Notes: generated from the letters alone by a model not told the origin. DNA of 64,000 bases from Neobacillus nitrireducens (GCF_030915405.1 NZ_CP133262.1:4865001-4929000), one strand, 5' to 3'; shown: positions 34,201 through 43,113, numbered from the stretch's first letter. Translations and numbers: made by a program.

Positions 34201-34903
34201 CTTAGTATTATTGCAAAGCCAAATGATGGACAGCATGCAAAACCTCCTGAATCAAGAGGCAGATGAATTGGTTTATTACATTAAACAAAGAGTTTTCCTG
34301 CGCTTTGGGGATTTCTTTAGGGAGTCATTTAATCCCGCCACACTAAAGGATGACGGGCGGAATTTGAAAAAAGTACTATTAGCGGCACTGGATGAATTTC
34401 TTGAAAGCCTGGGATTCGATTTTGCTCAGGAAATGAGAGCAACAACTGTCCGGCTCGAGCGATTTGCTGAAAAGCAATTGGCAGATTACCAATCAGTTCT
34501 GATCCGGAATTTACAAGAAATCAATCAAGACCTATCCTTTTCAGTCTTTGAAGTAAACCATCAACAATCAATCGAATTTCCTATTGCCTTTAAAGATATG
34601 AATAAACAGCTATTTACGAAAGCCCTATCATACTTTAAAAATCCAAAATCATTTTTTGAGAAAAATGAAAAGAAATTCATGAGTGATGAACTGTATCAAG
34701 TGCTTAATATACCCGTGGATGAATATTTAACGCATGAAGCTCAGCGTTTAAAAACACATTATTCAGATGAAATCGCAAAGGAATTCAACCGCTTACTAGA
34801 AGAAATGAATGAACAAGTGGATAATTTTTATTTAAGCCACCTCTCAGCCTTAGATGGAGGAATTTCCATTGAATATTTAAGAAATATACAAAAAAACTTG
34901 TAA
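31247..34903 (+). CDS. dynA: Two-headed bacterial dynamin DynA (YpbR)
   Basis: Large GTPase that tethers and fuses membranes; in B. subtilis it helps repair membranes and resist phage and antibiotics. At 1218 residues it is a tandem fusion of two dynamin-like units. Unit 1 has the P-loop GHFSAGKS (55-62), DTPGID and NQIDKH; unit 2 has GAFSAGKSS near 645, DTPGADS and INAIDL. Long helical stalk regions with coiled-coil character (about 300-590 and 900-1200) follow each GTPase. The ATG at 31247 has AAGGGG upstream. The Fur-controlled peptide lies before it; a weak hairpin separates them, so iron control of dynA is possible but unproven. Confidence 0.95.
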   Translation: MVKTADQKADIQTLKTKIVSIYEFLSKQADYDHAEKVKQLAIKLKDREFMIAFCGHFSAGKSTMINQLVGENLLPASPIPTSANLVKVKAGEEYAKVFFKNEKPRIYLAPYNYEIVKNYCKDGDQIEEIEISHSDTGLPANTVIMDTPGIDSADDAHRIATESALHLADIILYVMDYNHVQAELNFLFTKELTQAGKEVYLVINQIDKHNEEELSFFEFQSSVVDSFASWGVKPARIFYTSLKNEDQPFNEFKDLKQFIAEKLESKDQLLVPSIFHSLKKITQDHLAHSNKQDEIELSPVLEILNELSEEERRELSNASRELEGNLTTLKEGPAVTEKEFDHQITQILKNAYLMPFQTRELAERYLESCQLEYKVGILFSKQKTLDEKKLRLESFHQDILDKTKSQLEWHIREFLLRILKETGLNARELQSLAQSYSIDVQANLLSETVKSGARVSGEYVLHYTEDVANEIKKIARQNLALFKEEFLEALRQQTAQLIEQYEQDKTKNGRYIDALTVLTNYQNKAKLKETKIEELLAKDEIFQEDLHHLFSQDEKEYEVVRTQEKMSENGRSMNRNSLKIDDVNMPSFNELKLPSSGDHLEQTVERLQKTSSLIQDLPGFRKLSKDLVDKAERLENKGFTVALFGAFSAGKSSFANALMGAKILPVSPNPTTAAINKIKPVTETHPHGTVLVKFKEAAAMLEDINRSLRVFELQAEDFEGAAKKINELILQDGQDGGVLEKTHFTFLQAFTRGYQAFGNLLGTILETDVSEFTEFVANEEKSCYVEWIELYYDCELTKKGITLVDTPGADSINARHTGVAFDYIKNSDACFFVTYYNHAFSKADREFLIQLGRVKESFQMDKLFFIINAIDLAENEEEKDTVLNYVEEQLGKYGIRNPHLYPVSSLQALKEKVTQNPHSESGMANFEQAFYHFITNELTEMAISSAEKEITRVYDLIDKLIKSSQEDQSVKEKKRGTIEKQKARILVLLQSQMMDSMQNLLNQEADELVYYIKQRVFLRFGDFFRESFNPATLKDDGRNLKKVLLAALDEFLESLGFDFAQEMRATTVRLERFAEKQLADYQSVLIRNLQEINQDLSFSVFEVNHQQSIEFPIAFKDMNKQLFTKALSYFKNPKSFFEKNEKKFMSDELYQVLNIPVDEYLTHEAQRLKTHYSDEIAKEFNRLLEEMNEQVDNFYLSHLSALDGGISIEYLRNIQKNL

Positions 34904-34933
34904 GGTATTATTCAAGGACAAGGAGGAAGCTTC

Positions 34934-35761
34934 GTGAAGTTTGTTAAAGACAAGGAATGGCTAGTTAAATGCTTAAACGAGAGCAAGGTCAGGGTTGTCG
35001 ATTGCCGATTTTCATTAGCTGAGCTGGAAAAAGGCAGTCAAGATTACATTAAGGGCCATCTTCCAGGCGCAGTTTTCTTTGATTTAGCAAGAGATTTGTC
35101 AAGTCCGATTCAAGTCCACGGCGGTCGGCATCCATTGCCATTGGTAGAGGACTTAATAAAAAAAATAGAAGCTGCAGGTATTGATGAAAACACTGTAGTT
35201 GTCGCCTATGACAACGGGGAAGGTGCGTATGCAGCCCGTTTATGGTGGCTGCTTCAGTACCTTGGTCATGACAATGTTTATGTACTTGATGGGGGATTTA
35301 ATGGGTGGGCAGCAGCAAATTATCCAATAACCCAAGTTATTCCTTCATTTGATAAAACAGAATTCCACTACATCATTAAGCCAGAATTACTGGCAACCAC
35401 AATAGAAGTAAAAGATATAGTTGAAAAAAAGTCAGAAGAGAAGATCTTAATCGATTCCAGAGAACCAAAAAGGTACCTGGGTTTAGAAGAACCGATTGAT
35501 AAAAAAGCTGGGCATATTCCCGGTGCCATAAATAAACCCTGGATGGAAGGGTTTATTGAGAGTCGATATAAAAATGCAGAAAAACAGAAGCAAAGGTTTT
35601 CAGACATCGATCCGAATAAAGAGATTATTGTTTACTGTGGTTCAGGGGTTACCGCAACTCCTAATTACCTTGCATTAAAAGAAGCTGGTTATGAAAAAGT
35701 AAAACTCTATGTCGGGAGCTTCAGTGATTGGATATCCTATGAGGATCATAAAATAGAATAA
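34934..35761 (+). CDS. Sulfurtransferase with two rhodanese domains
   Basis: Thiosulfate or 3-mercaptopyruvate sulfurtransferase, 275 residues. The inactive N-terminal rhodanese domain contains HLPGAVFFD and ARLWWLLQYLGHDNVYVLDG. The C-terminal domain carries the active Cys at about 235 in VYCGSGVTATPNY; the CGSGVTA loop favours mercaptopyruvate over thiosulfate by family knowledge. The GTG at 34934 is preceded by AGGAGG. It lies 30 bp after dynA and 71 bp before ypcP, so it may be read through from dynA. Confidence 0.9.
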   Translation: MKFVKDKEWLVKCLNESKVRVVDCRFSLAELEKGSQDYIKGHLPGAVFFDLARDLSSPIQVHGGRHPLPLVEDLIKKIEAAGIDENTVVVAYDNGEGAYAARLWWLLQYLGHDNVYVLDGGFNGWAAANYPITQVIPSFDKTEFHYIIKPELLATTIEVKDIVEKKSEEKILIDSREPKRYLGLEEPIDKKAGHIPGAINKPWMEGFIESRYKNAEKQKQRFSDIDPNKEIIVYCGSGVTATPNYLALKEAGYEKVKLYVGSFSDWISYEDHKIE

Positions 35762-35832
35762 TCTTTCAGGCCAACTTATGTTATAATAGAAATCGTGTTG
35801 TTTTAAAACGACACAAAATAAGGAGGTCAAAA

Positions 35833-36726
35833 ATGACGAATCAAAAGCCTTCACTTATGCTTGTTGATGGAATGGCCTTGCTATTTCGTGCATTCTACGC
35901 TACTGCAGTTACAGGACAATTTATGATAAATTCAAATGGAACACCGACAAATGGAATACATGGCTTTGTTAAGCATTTATTCACGGCGGTTTCTTCATTT
36001 AAACCCTCACACCTCGCCGTTTGTTGGGATATGGGCAGTAAGACCTTTCGTACGGAATTATTTTCGGATTATAAAGGCAATCGCGGTGAAGCACCGATCG
36101 AGCTGATCCCGCAATTTGATCTAGTCAAAGAAGTGGTCGCATCTTTTGATATTCCCAATATTGGATTAGCAGGCTATGAAGCAGATGATTGCATTGGAAC
36201 GATTGCCAATCAATCGAAAGACTTTGCCCATGTGTCGATCCTGACGGGTGATCAGGATATGTTGCAACTGCTTGATGAAAGTATTTCTGTTATTTTATTA
36301 AAAAAGGGATATGGTAACTACTTGGTGCATACACCTGAGACCTTTTTTGAAGATAAAGGAATTACACCTAAACAAATGATTGATTTAAAAGCCCTCATGG
36401 GGGACACAAGCGATAATTATCCCGGCGTTAAAGGGATTGGGGAAAAGACAGCACTTAAGCTCCTACAGGAGTTTGAACATGTTGAAGGGATTATCTCTAA
36501 TTTAGATCGATTGTCCAAGTCAAATAAGACTAAGATCGAGCAAGATTTAGAAATGCTCCATTTGTCGAGGCTGCTTGCTGAAATAAAATGCGATGTTCCC
36601 GTAAGTTGTACATTGGATGATGCTAGCCTGCGAATTGAAAAAGAAAAAGCAGTAAATAAGTTAATGGAATTAGAGCTCCGTGGATTGCAGAGGCTCCTGC
36701 CAATAGACGAAATGTTTGTTTCATAA
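35833..36726 (+). CDS. ypcP: 5'-3' exonuclease / flap endonuclease YpcP
   Basis: Stand-alone PolI-type 5' nuclease that removes RNA primers and flaps. 297 residues. Metal-binding acidic clusters appear in order: MLVDGMALLFRAF, GYEADDCIGT, ILTGDQDMLQLL and LMGDTSDNYPGVKGIGEKT, the last followed by the helix-hairpin-helix that grips DNA. The ATG at 35833 has AGGAGG upstream. A strong bidirectional hairpin follows. Gene order dynA-sulfurtransferase-ypcP is close to the B. subtilis ypbR-ypcP stretch. Confidence 0.92.
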   Translation: MTNQKPSLMLVDGMALLFRAFYATAVTGQFMINSNGTPTNGIHGFVKHLFTAVSSFKPSHLAVCWDMGSKTFRTELFSDYKGNRGEAPIELIPQFDLVKEVVASFDIPNIGLAGYEADDCIGTIANQSKDFAHVSILTGDQDMLQLLDESISVILLKKGYGNYLVHTPETFFEDKGITPKQMIDLKALMGDTSDNYPGVKGIGEKTALKLLQEFEHVEGIISNLDRLSKSNKTKIEQDLEMLHLSRLLAEIKCDVPVSCTLDDASLRIEKEKAVNKLMELELRGLQRLLPIDEMFVS

Positions 36727-36727
36727 A

Positions 36728-36764
36728 AAATGAGGTTGTCCACTTGAGACAACCTCATTTTTTA
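36728..36764 (+). terminator. Terminator of ypcP
   Basis: AAAATGAGGTTGTC / GACAACCTCATTTT hairpin with a T-run; very stable. Confidence 0.9.
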
Positions 36765-36775
36765 TGGTTATACAT

Positions 36776-36789
36776 ACAAGAATTCTTGT
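36776..36789. promoter_or_regulatory. Perfect 14-bp palindrome before the kinase gene
   Basis: ACAAGAATTCTTGT. It lies about 12 bases before a possible -10 (TATGAT, 36801-36806), so a bound protein would cover the -35 region. A related near-palindrome GACAAAATTCTTGTC occurs at 5352-5366 before yppG. Confidence 0.4.
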
Positions 36790-36841
36790 CTCACTAATAA
36801 TATGATATAAAAAAGCCAAGTTCACAAAGGGGGGAACTACA

Positions 36842-37582
36842 TTCGAAAAGTATACACTGGATCACCAACCTATAGGGAAGGGTGCGACAAGCCTGGTCTT
36901 TTTTGGTCTGAATGAACAAAAAGAGCAGGTAGTAATAAAAAAGGTTGAAAGCAAAAAAGAAGCAGAACAAGAGAGCAATCTACTAAAAAGCATACCCATT
37001 CATAAACATATCATTACCTTTTTAGATTTTTTCGAGGAAGAACAAACAGGGTATATTGTATTAGAATATCACCCTGGTGGAAGACTTGGTTATTTTAAAA
37101 GAGGAATCATCCATGATCAACAATGTGCAGTTCAAATAACAATGAGTATCCTTCGAGGATTAAAGGTAATCCACCAACATGGCATTCTCCATTGTGATAT
37201 TACTCCACATAACATTTTAATTTGTAATAATGACCCGAAAACAGTCAAAATCATTGATTTCGGTTCTTCCGTCCGTACAAATGACTCGGGTGAATATATA
37301 GGAAATCATCGAGGAGCAACAAGATGGTATCGACCACCGGAGCTTAAGAAACAAAATCAAATCTTTTCTGCCAACTTAACCTATTGTTCAGATTTATATA
37401 GTGCTGCATGTGTATGTTTGTACCTGTTAACAGGTTTTGCACCCATTCGAAAAATACAAGCGTGCAAACAGATTCCCAATCAGAAATTACAAAAAGTTAT
37501 GAGGAAAGCAACAAGAAAGAATAAACTCAAACGTTTTCAATCGGCACAAGAGTTTATTGATGCACTCCTTCCATTTGTCTAA
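36842..37582 (+). CDS. Ser/Thr protein kinase, complete domain but no standard start codon
   Basis: Eukaryotic-type kinase of about 246 residues. All catalytic elements are present: glycine loop IGKGATS, ATP lysine in VVIKKVE, catalytic loop HCDITPHNIL, metal loop IIDFGSS and RWYRPPE as the APE motif. The glycine loop and lysine lie upstream of the first in-frame ATG at 37142, so calling that the start would remove the N-lobe. The frame is open from 36806; AAAGGGGGGAA at 36827-36836 points to a start near 36842, but the codon there is TTC and no ATG, GTG or TTG exists. A TTG-to-TTC change, a CTG start at 36857 or a sequence error could explain this. It leads the coat-type cluster. Confidence 0.78.
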   Translation, partial: FEKYTLDHQPIGKGATSLVFFGLNEQKEQVVIKKVESKKEAEQESNLLKSIPIHKHIITFLDFFEEEQTGYIVLEYHPGGRLGYFKRGIIHDQQCAVQITMSILRGLKVIHQHGILHCDITPHNILICNNDPKTVKIIDFGSSVRTNDSGEYIGNHRGATRWYRPPELKKQNQIFSANLTYCSDLYSAACVCLYLLTGFAPIRKIQACKQIPNQKLQKVMRKATRKNKLKRFQSAQEFIDALLPFV

Positions 37583-37650
37583 TATGTAGATCTCCGGAAA
37601 TGTTTTAACAAGGTACAAAATAAAAAATTCCAAAAAGGAGATAATGCCAG

Positions 37651-38226
37651 ATGAATGATTTTACCCAAATTGTCGTTATGCCGGGGAAACCAGTTCAGGT
37701 TCAAATCAATCCAACCGACTATCCCCTGATTGGAAAAGGATTGCAAGGAGCGGTGTTTAAACTATCCGATGACCGCTGTGTGAAAATTTATTCAAAACAA
37801 ATTTATTGCCTTCGAGAGAAGCGGGTATTACAACAAATTGGTGAAAAAACAGCCATTTTACCAGAGGTTTATGAAGTGGGAGAAAATTATATTCTTATGG
37901 AATACCTTACCGGGCCATCCTTGCAAGAATATCTTGAAAAATCAACGGGAATTTCCGCAGAGTTAACAATTGAAATTATTAATTTAATTAAAGAAATTAG
38001 AAGTTTACAGTTTATGAGAATTGATTTCTCCTTAAGACATGCGATCTATGATAAGAATGGAAAGTTGAAAATCATCGATCATGTTAATTCTTTTAAAATT
38101 CACAGGTCGTTTCCAAAACGACTTTTCAAAGACTTAAAACAATTAGGTCTATTAGCAACCTTTTTAGAGCATGTAAAAATTCAAGAACCAGACATCTATG
38201 AACAATGGAAAAAATCGTTGAAATAA
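37651..38226 (+). CDS. Kinase-fold protein with altered catalytic motifs (YrzF-like)
   Basis: A 191-residue small kinase-like protein. PLIGKGLQGAVFKL is the glycine loop and CVKIYSK the ATP lysine, but the catalytic loop appears as RIDFSLRHAIYDKNGK and the metal loop as IIDHVNSF instead of DFG, so activity is uncertain. It resembles small YrzF-type kinases of Bacillus by overall pattern. AAAGGAG precedes the ATG at 37651. It is 68 bp after the active-looking kinase and 59 bp before the first YheC/D-type gene, suggesting a shared transcript. Confidence 0.78.
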   Translation: MNDFTQIVVMPGKPVQVQINPTDYPLIGKGLQGAVFKLSDDRCVKIYSKQIYCLREKRVLQQIGEKTAILPEVYEVGENYILMEYLTGPSLQEYLEKSTGISAELTIEIINLIKEIRSLQFMRIDFSLRHAIYDKNGKLKIIDHVNSFKIHRSFPKRLFKDLKQLGLLATFLEHVKIQEPDIYEQWKKSLK

Positions 38227-38285
38227 AAGACTAACATCAACAAAAAAATAATAAATGACCTGAAATGATTGAGGGTGACAGAGAA

Positions 38286-40619
38286 ATGGATGAAAAGTCT
38301 ATTGGTATTATTTTACCAAAACGGCAATGGAATAGGCTTGCCCAAGAGGAATTAACCGAGGATGATGCCTTTGTTTTCCAATATGCTATAGCGGGCGAAG
38401 AGTTGAATTTGGATATACTATTTTTTAATATAGAAGAATTACAGGTAAACGAACGTAAGGGAAATGCAATGATGATTATAGATGAGGAGATAGTTTTACT
38501 GGGTTTCATCGAAATTCCTTCAGTAATCTATAATCCCTCAAATTATCATCAAAAGAAAAACAATCGGACAATCTTTGAACTTGCACAGCAAACAGGTATT
38601 ACGCTTATTAATGAAAAGACTAATATTAAGAATAAGCATTTCCTGGATTTGATGGCAACACATCCTGCCTTAAAGGATGTAAATTTAGTTACTAGGAATC
38701 AACATCCGACATCCTTCAGTTTTTACATTTTAGGACAAAAACATTGTAACCATCAATGGGATACGCCGATCATTTATGCAAAGAAGGATGATGAAGTATT
38801 ACCTTTTAAGGAAGCCTATTTGCTACTAACTAATCATCTTTTAATGCTAGAGGAAACGCAAGAATACCTTTTTGAAGTAAGTCACCAAATTTTAGAGATT
38901 CTCCATTATTATTATCCAAGAATCTATGAAATTGGTCTTCAGTTTGTGTGGATGGAAAATGGTGAAATTAGAATTAAGTCCACATGCCCTATCCTCACCC
39001 TAGTGAAAGACATAAGTTATAGCAATCAGAAAGTAGCTGGTACGATTCTTAAGTGGCCGATTGTGCTTGCCAAAGAAATCATGGACTTGAACAATGATGA
39101 TCAAACCATGCATACGAATAGTTGGGAAACTGAAGCGAACGTTCAGGAAAGCAATCAAGAATTACTCCATGATAATATTACCCCGTTTGTCAAAAAATCA
39201 AGTCCCCATTTTGAGAATGTTTGGGTGAAATTTAAGGTTTTTCATGATAATGAAATGAAAATGAAATTACCTGACCGACTTACCGAGAATTGGAGGGAAC
39301 AACCTGAAATTATAAAATTTGGGGTGAAAGAAGAGATCTGTCACTTTGACATTTACGAAGATGCAATCCCGCTAAGACATAATTCCTATCAAAATCCAGT
39401 GGAACTGTTTGTTTCTGACGCTTTGGTAAAACTTATGCATCTCCCTGTGGACCTAGTATATCAAATCCAATTTTTAGAGAGAAAGGCAATTATTGGTCCA
39501 ACCATCGGCTTTCTGCTAGGTGAAAAAAATCATGTCTATAATTTAGATTATATGGAGAAATTCAATGACCGTTTTGCGGAATACCATCGTTATGGCGGAG
39601 TAACAATCGCCTTTTCAGCAAGTTCAGTCGATTGGGAAAAGAGAATTGCCTATGGGATGATCTATGACCCGGTAAAAAAACATTGGCGCTATGATTCTAC
39701 CCCCATCCCCTCTACCATCTACCGCCGAAATTTCCATCAAAAGAAAGCTGATATTCGACAACTTGTGGAATTAACCGATAATCATTTATTTAATTCCTAC
39801 CACTTTAAAAAGTCAGATCTTTATTTACTAAAAAACAACCCGGAACTTAAGCAGCACTTACCGGCAACTATCCTTTTAGATACCATGGAAGAATTAATCA
39901 ACTTTGTAAAAGAAAATGGGAAGGTTATTTTAAAGCCAGTTAGCTTATCTAGAGGACGCGGAATTTTTATAGTAGAATTAGATTCTGAAACAGAAGGTTT
40001 TAGCTTATTTGATTATCGAAATATGACAAAGGTAGAGCACAGACTGAAGGATAAAGAAGATTTACAAGCACTGTTAGAGGAAATGGGGATTTTTGATCAA
40101 GAGTATTTATTTCAAACCTATATCCCGCTCCTAAAGATAAATAATCGATCCCTTGATGTCAGGGTTGTGATGCAGAAATATAACAAAAGGAAGTGGCAAT
40201 GCTCCGGAATTGAATGCAGGGTTGCTCGAGAAGATGAAGAGTTAACCAATATTGCTCGGGGCGGAGAGGCGATGACATTGGAAACGGTCATCAAGAGTTC
40301 AACCCAAGGGCTAAACTTCTCGCTTGTTCACCGGAACATTTTAAACCTTTGCCAAAGGTTTTGCCGGATTATGGATCAAAAAAATGAACATTTCGCTGAA
40401 TTTGGTATTGATATTGCTTTAGATGAACACGGCTTCCCGTGGATTTTAGAAGCAAATATATATCCCAGCTTCAAAGGCTTTAAGGCAATGGATTATGACA
40501 CGTATTTAAAAATCCGGACCCAGCCGATGTTTTATGCGGTTCAAATCCAAGGGTTCCAAATTCTTGATGAAGATGCGTATGGGAATAAAATTCGGTTTCA
40601 TGAAAGAGCATTTTTATAG
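38286..40619 (+). CDS. YheC/YheD-type ATP-grasp protein, long form
   Basis: A 777-residue protein whose C-terminal part (about 440-770) is the YheC/D ATP-grasp domain known from endospore coat proteins. ATP-site marks: VILKPVSLSRGRGIFIV, LDVRVVMQKY, NIARGGEAM and FGIDIALDEHGFPWILEAN. The N-terminal 440 residues are much longer than in standard YheC/D (about 360-450 in total) and repeat some of the same general pattern, suggesting an added domain. GAGGGTGAC lies just before the ATG at 38286, so the earlier ATG at 38265 is rejected. The substrate is unknown; these enzymes form carboxylate-amine bonds as a class. Convergent with the glycosyltransferase. Confidence 0.84.
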   Translation: MDEKSIGIILPKRQWNRLAQEELTEDDAFVFQYAIAGEELNLDILFFNIEELQVNERKGNAMMIIDEEIVLLGFIEIPSVIYNPSNYHQKKNNRTIFELAQQTGITLINEKTNIKNKHFLDLMATHPALKDVNLVTRNQHPTSFSFYILGQKHCNHQWDTPIIYAKKDDEVLPFKEAYLLLTNHLLMLEETQEYLFEVSHQILEILHYYYPRIYEIGLQFVWMENGEIRIKSTCPILTLVKDISYSNQKVAGTILKWPIVLAKEIMDLNNDDQTMHTNSWETEANVQESNQELLHDNITPFVKKSSPHFENVWVKFKVFHDNEMKMKLPDRLTENWREQPEIIKFGVKEEICHFDIYEDAIPLRHNSYQNPVELFVSDALVKLMHLPVDLVYQIQFLERKAIIGPTIGFLLGEKNHVYNLDYMEKFNDRFAEYHRYGGVTIAFSASSVDWEKRIAYGMIYDPVKKHWRYDSTPIPSTIYRRNFHQKKADIRQLVELTDNHLFNSYHFKKSDLYLLKNNPELKQHLPATILLDTMEELINFVKENGKVILKPVSLSRGRGIFIVELDSETEGFSLFDYRNMTKVEHRLKDKEDLQALLEEMGIFDQEYLFQTYIPLLKINNRSLDVRVVMQKYNKRKWQCSGIECRVAREDEELTNIARGGEAMTLETVIKSSTQGLNFSLVHRNILNLCQRFCRIMDQKNEHFAEFGIDIALDEHGFPWILEANIYPSFKGFKAMDYDTYLKIRTQPMFYAVQIQGFQILDEDAYGNKIRFHERAFL

Positions 40620-40623
40620 TTAG

Positions 40624-40668
40624 GAATGTCCCTTTAGGAACTATTCTTAAAGGGACATTCTATTTTTT
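40624..40668. terminator. Bidirectional terminator between YheC/D-1 and GT4
   Basis: GAATGTCCCTTTA / TAAAGGGACATTC hairpin, then TATTTTTT; it reaches the last codons of the glycosyltransferase on the other strand. Confidence 0.82.
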
Positions 40669-41832
40669 ATCGATTACCATTTGGATATACAATTGAAGAA
40701 TACGGTTAGAACTCTTCTCCCAAGTGAAATGCTCCATTACTCGTTCAACACTGTTAAGCCCTAACAATTTCACTTTTTTAGGATTGTTTAAGAGCTGAAT
40801 GACACAATTGGATAGTTCCACTTCAATATTTTGTGAATTTATCAAATACCCCGTTCTCCCATGTTCAATAACTTCTGGCATTCCCCCCATTTTAGTTGCG
40901 ATAACCGGAACACCACATGCCATTGCTTCTACATTCACTAATCCGAATGCTTCCTGTCCGATTGAAGGGACTAACACAATCTCTGCAGCCTCAAACCAAT
41001 GGTGGATTTCCTCATGTGGGATAAACGATACAAACCGGACGTGTTCCGGAAAATTCTTTGCTAATTCAAATAATTTGTCAACATAGATGGTTCTTCTTCC
41101 AGAACCATAAAACGCACTACCGGCAATAACTAATAAGGTGTCAGGTACCGCTTGGATAATTGAAGGCATAGCCTGAAGTATCTTATGAATTCCCTTTATT
41201 TTTCTTAAACGTCCGACAAATAGAATGATTTTCCTACCTGCAAGGTTCATTTGTTTAATAAACTTTTCTTTATTATTTATCTGATTTAATGACCATTTCG
41301 ATTGGAATTGAGTAGTATCCACTCCTAAATAATTGACAATGACTTTATTTGCATCACAATCTGTTAGTTTTATTAAATAATCTTTAAGAAAATGGCTGTT
41401 GACTATAATTTTATCAGCTTGATGGAGATTACTAATTAACGCTTCCTTTTCAATATGTGATTTAGAAATAAACATGGTCGAGTGCAGTGATAAGATAATC
41501 AGTGCATTTTGAAACTTGTGCCGAATGAGGGGAATATATTTTGGGCGATTTTCTATTTGGATGATATCGGGATTGAGTTTTGACAGTTTTGTTATGACTT
41601 TTGAGAGGTACCTTGTCCAATGTCGATAAATAATCCTGACATAAGAAATATTTCCTTGTTTATCAACGGAAGGGAGATCTTTTGTCTTTTTCCCAAAGAC
41701 TGTGAATTGAATATCGTTTTGAAGAACGTTGGTTTGCATCTCTACAACTGTTTCAACGGAACTTGAACGAGATGATGGAATGGGGAAGGAACCAGGGGTT
41801 ATGATGGCCACTTTTGGTTTTATTTTCAACAT
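40660..41832 (-). CDS. GT4 glycosyltransferase, CotSA-like
   Basis: A 390-residue retaining glycosyltransferase with two Rossmann domains. The N-terminal acceptor domain begins VAIITPGSFPIPSSRSSSVE; the donor domain has KIILFVGRLRKIKGI and the E-x7-E element EAFGLVNVEAMACGVPVIA. It resembles CotSA, a coat-associated GT4 protein that in B. subtilis is next to the kinase-like CotS. AGAGGTG is six bases before the ATG at 41832. It is divergent from YheC/D-2. Predicted to add sugar to a coat or teichoic-like acceptor; the acceptor is unknown. Confidence 0.85.
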   Translation of the reverse strand: MLKIKPKVAIITPGSFPIPSSRSSSVETVVEMQTNVLQNDIQFTVFGKKTKDLPSVDKQGNISYVRIIYRHWTRYLSKVITKLSKLNPDIIQIENRPKYIPLIRHKFQNALIILSLHSTMFISKSHIEKEALISNLHQADKIIVNSHFLKDYLIKLTDCDANKVIVNYLGVDTTQFQSKWSLNQINNKEKFIKQMNLAGRKIILFVGRLRKIKGIHKILQAMPSIIQAVPDTLLVIAGSAFYGSGRRTIYVDKLFELAKNFPEHVRFVSFIPHEEIHHWFEAAEIVLVPSIGQEAFGLVNVEAMACGVPVIATKMGGMPEVIEHGRTGYLINSQNIEVELSNCVIQLLNNPKKVKLLGLNSVERVMEHFTWEKSSNRILQLYIQMVIDKK

Positions 41833-42003
41833 ACAAAGCACCTCTTAAAGTAATGTAACTTAGTGTATTCGAATATTTTATGAATGTTTCAAAAAAATTG
41901 GAGTATTTATCTCCCCAAATCTATAACCCTTGCATTTAATAGTAAGAAGCGGTTTGTTGAGGTCACCTGAACGTAAACCCTATTTATAAGGCGGGGAAAT
42001 AGC

Positions 42004-43089
42004 TTGAAACAGGAGTATATTGGAATTATCATCAGTTCGCAATTATATCAAGAAATTGTGAACGGTAAACAGTCACAAGTCTTGGCTTTCTATGAGGAAG
42101 CGGGTAAGATAAATAATCTCATTCCGGTTTATCTTCGGTTGGAGGATTTGCAGCCCGGTTTATCTGAGACAACGGGTTATGTGATGAATAGCAACGGTAA
42201 GTATCAGAAAAATACTATTCCTAAACCCTTCGTTATTCATAACAGAGGCTATCAATGTAGCTCAGCAGCCAAGAAACAGCTTAAAAGTTTACAAGCAGAA
42301 GGCATAATAATTTATAATGAATGGAATCAGTATGGGAAATACAAAATTCATAAGCTATTAGCGGAAAGTGAAGACTTAAGAACCCATCTCCCTGATACGG
42401 TTCAATTTAATCAAAGTAATATGTTCGAAATGATGGGGAAACACAGAGAATTAATAATCAAACCGAGCAGTGGTACATTTGGAAGACGTAACATGAAAGC
42501 AACACGCCTAAGCGACACAGAGTGGTTGTTAACCTATCCGCAAAAAGAAAGATGGCTGGAAGAAATCATCCTTGCAGACCGGTTACCATTGAAAATAGAT
42601 TCTTTAGTAACAAGCGGGATTTATATTATCCAAGCGAGAATTCGACTTGCAGAATTTAATAATAATCCATTTGACCTTCGGGTATCCGTCCAACGAAATG
42701 GGAATGGAGCATGGCAAGTGACTGGGATGGTGGGGAAAGTAGCCAAAACAGGCAGTTTTGTTACAAATGTTGCTCGAGGTGGTATCTGTTTTGCCTTTGA
42801 AGATATTCTTAGAAACCTTCCCGACTTGGATGATAAACAAGTAGTGGCTGATGTGGAGGAATTATCCTTGAAGGTTGCCGGGCAACTGAGTAATCAAATT
42901 GAAAACTTAGCAGATATTGGACTTGATGTCGGGATTACAGGAGATGGTTTTCCCATGTTTATTGAATGTAATGCTCGAGATTTAAGGTTAACCTTTCGTC
43001 ATGCATTAATGTTCGAAACATGGCGAGATACTTACATTACTCCAATAAGCTATGGGAAGTACTTATTAACTAAAATAATCAGCCAATAA
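42004..43089 (+). CDS. YheC/YheD-type ATP-grasp protein, second copy
   Basis: A 361-residue YheC/D family protein with N-terminal pre-ATP-grasp domain (GIIISSQLYQEIV) and ATP-grasp domain: LIIKPSSGTFGRRNM, FDLRVSVQRNGNGAWQ, NVARGGICFAF, and GLDVGITGDGFPMFIECNA as the metal-binding end. Starts at TTG 42004 with GGGGAAAT upstream. It is 24 bp before the next ATP-grasp gene. Coat association is inferred from the family. Confidence 0.85.
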   Translation: MKQEYIGIIISSQLYQEIVNGKQSQVLAFYEEAGKINNLIPVYLRLEDLQPGLSETTGYVMNSNGKYQKNTIPKPFVIHNRGYQCSSAAKKQLKSLQAEGIIIYNEWNQYGKYKIHKLLAESEDLRTHLPDTVQFNQSNMFEMMGKHRELIIKPSSGTFGRRNMKATRLSDTEWLLTYPQKERWLEEIILADRLPLKIDSLVTSGIYIIQARIRLAEFNNNPFDLRVSVQRNGNGAWQVTGMVGKVAKTGSFVTNVARGGICFAFEDILRNLPDLDDKQVVADVEELSLKVAGQLSNQIENLADIGLDVGITGDGFPMFIECNARDLRLTFRHALMFETWRDTYITPISYGKYLLTKIISQ

Positions 43090-43113
43090 AAAACACAGGG
43101 GAAGTAGGTAGAT

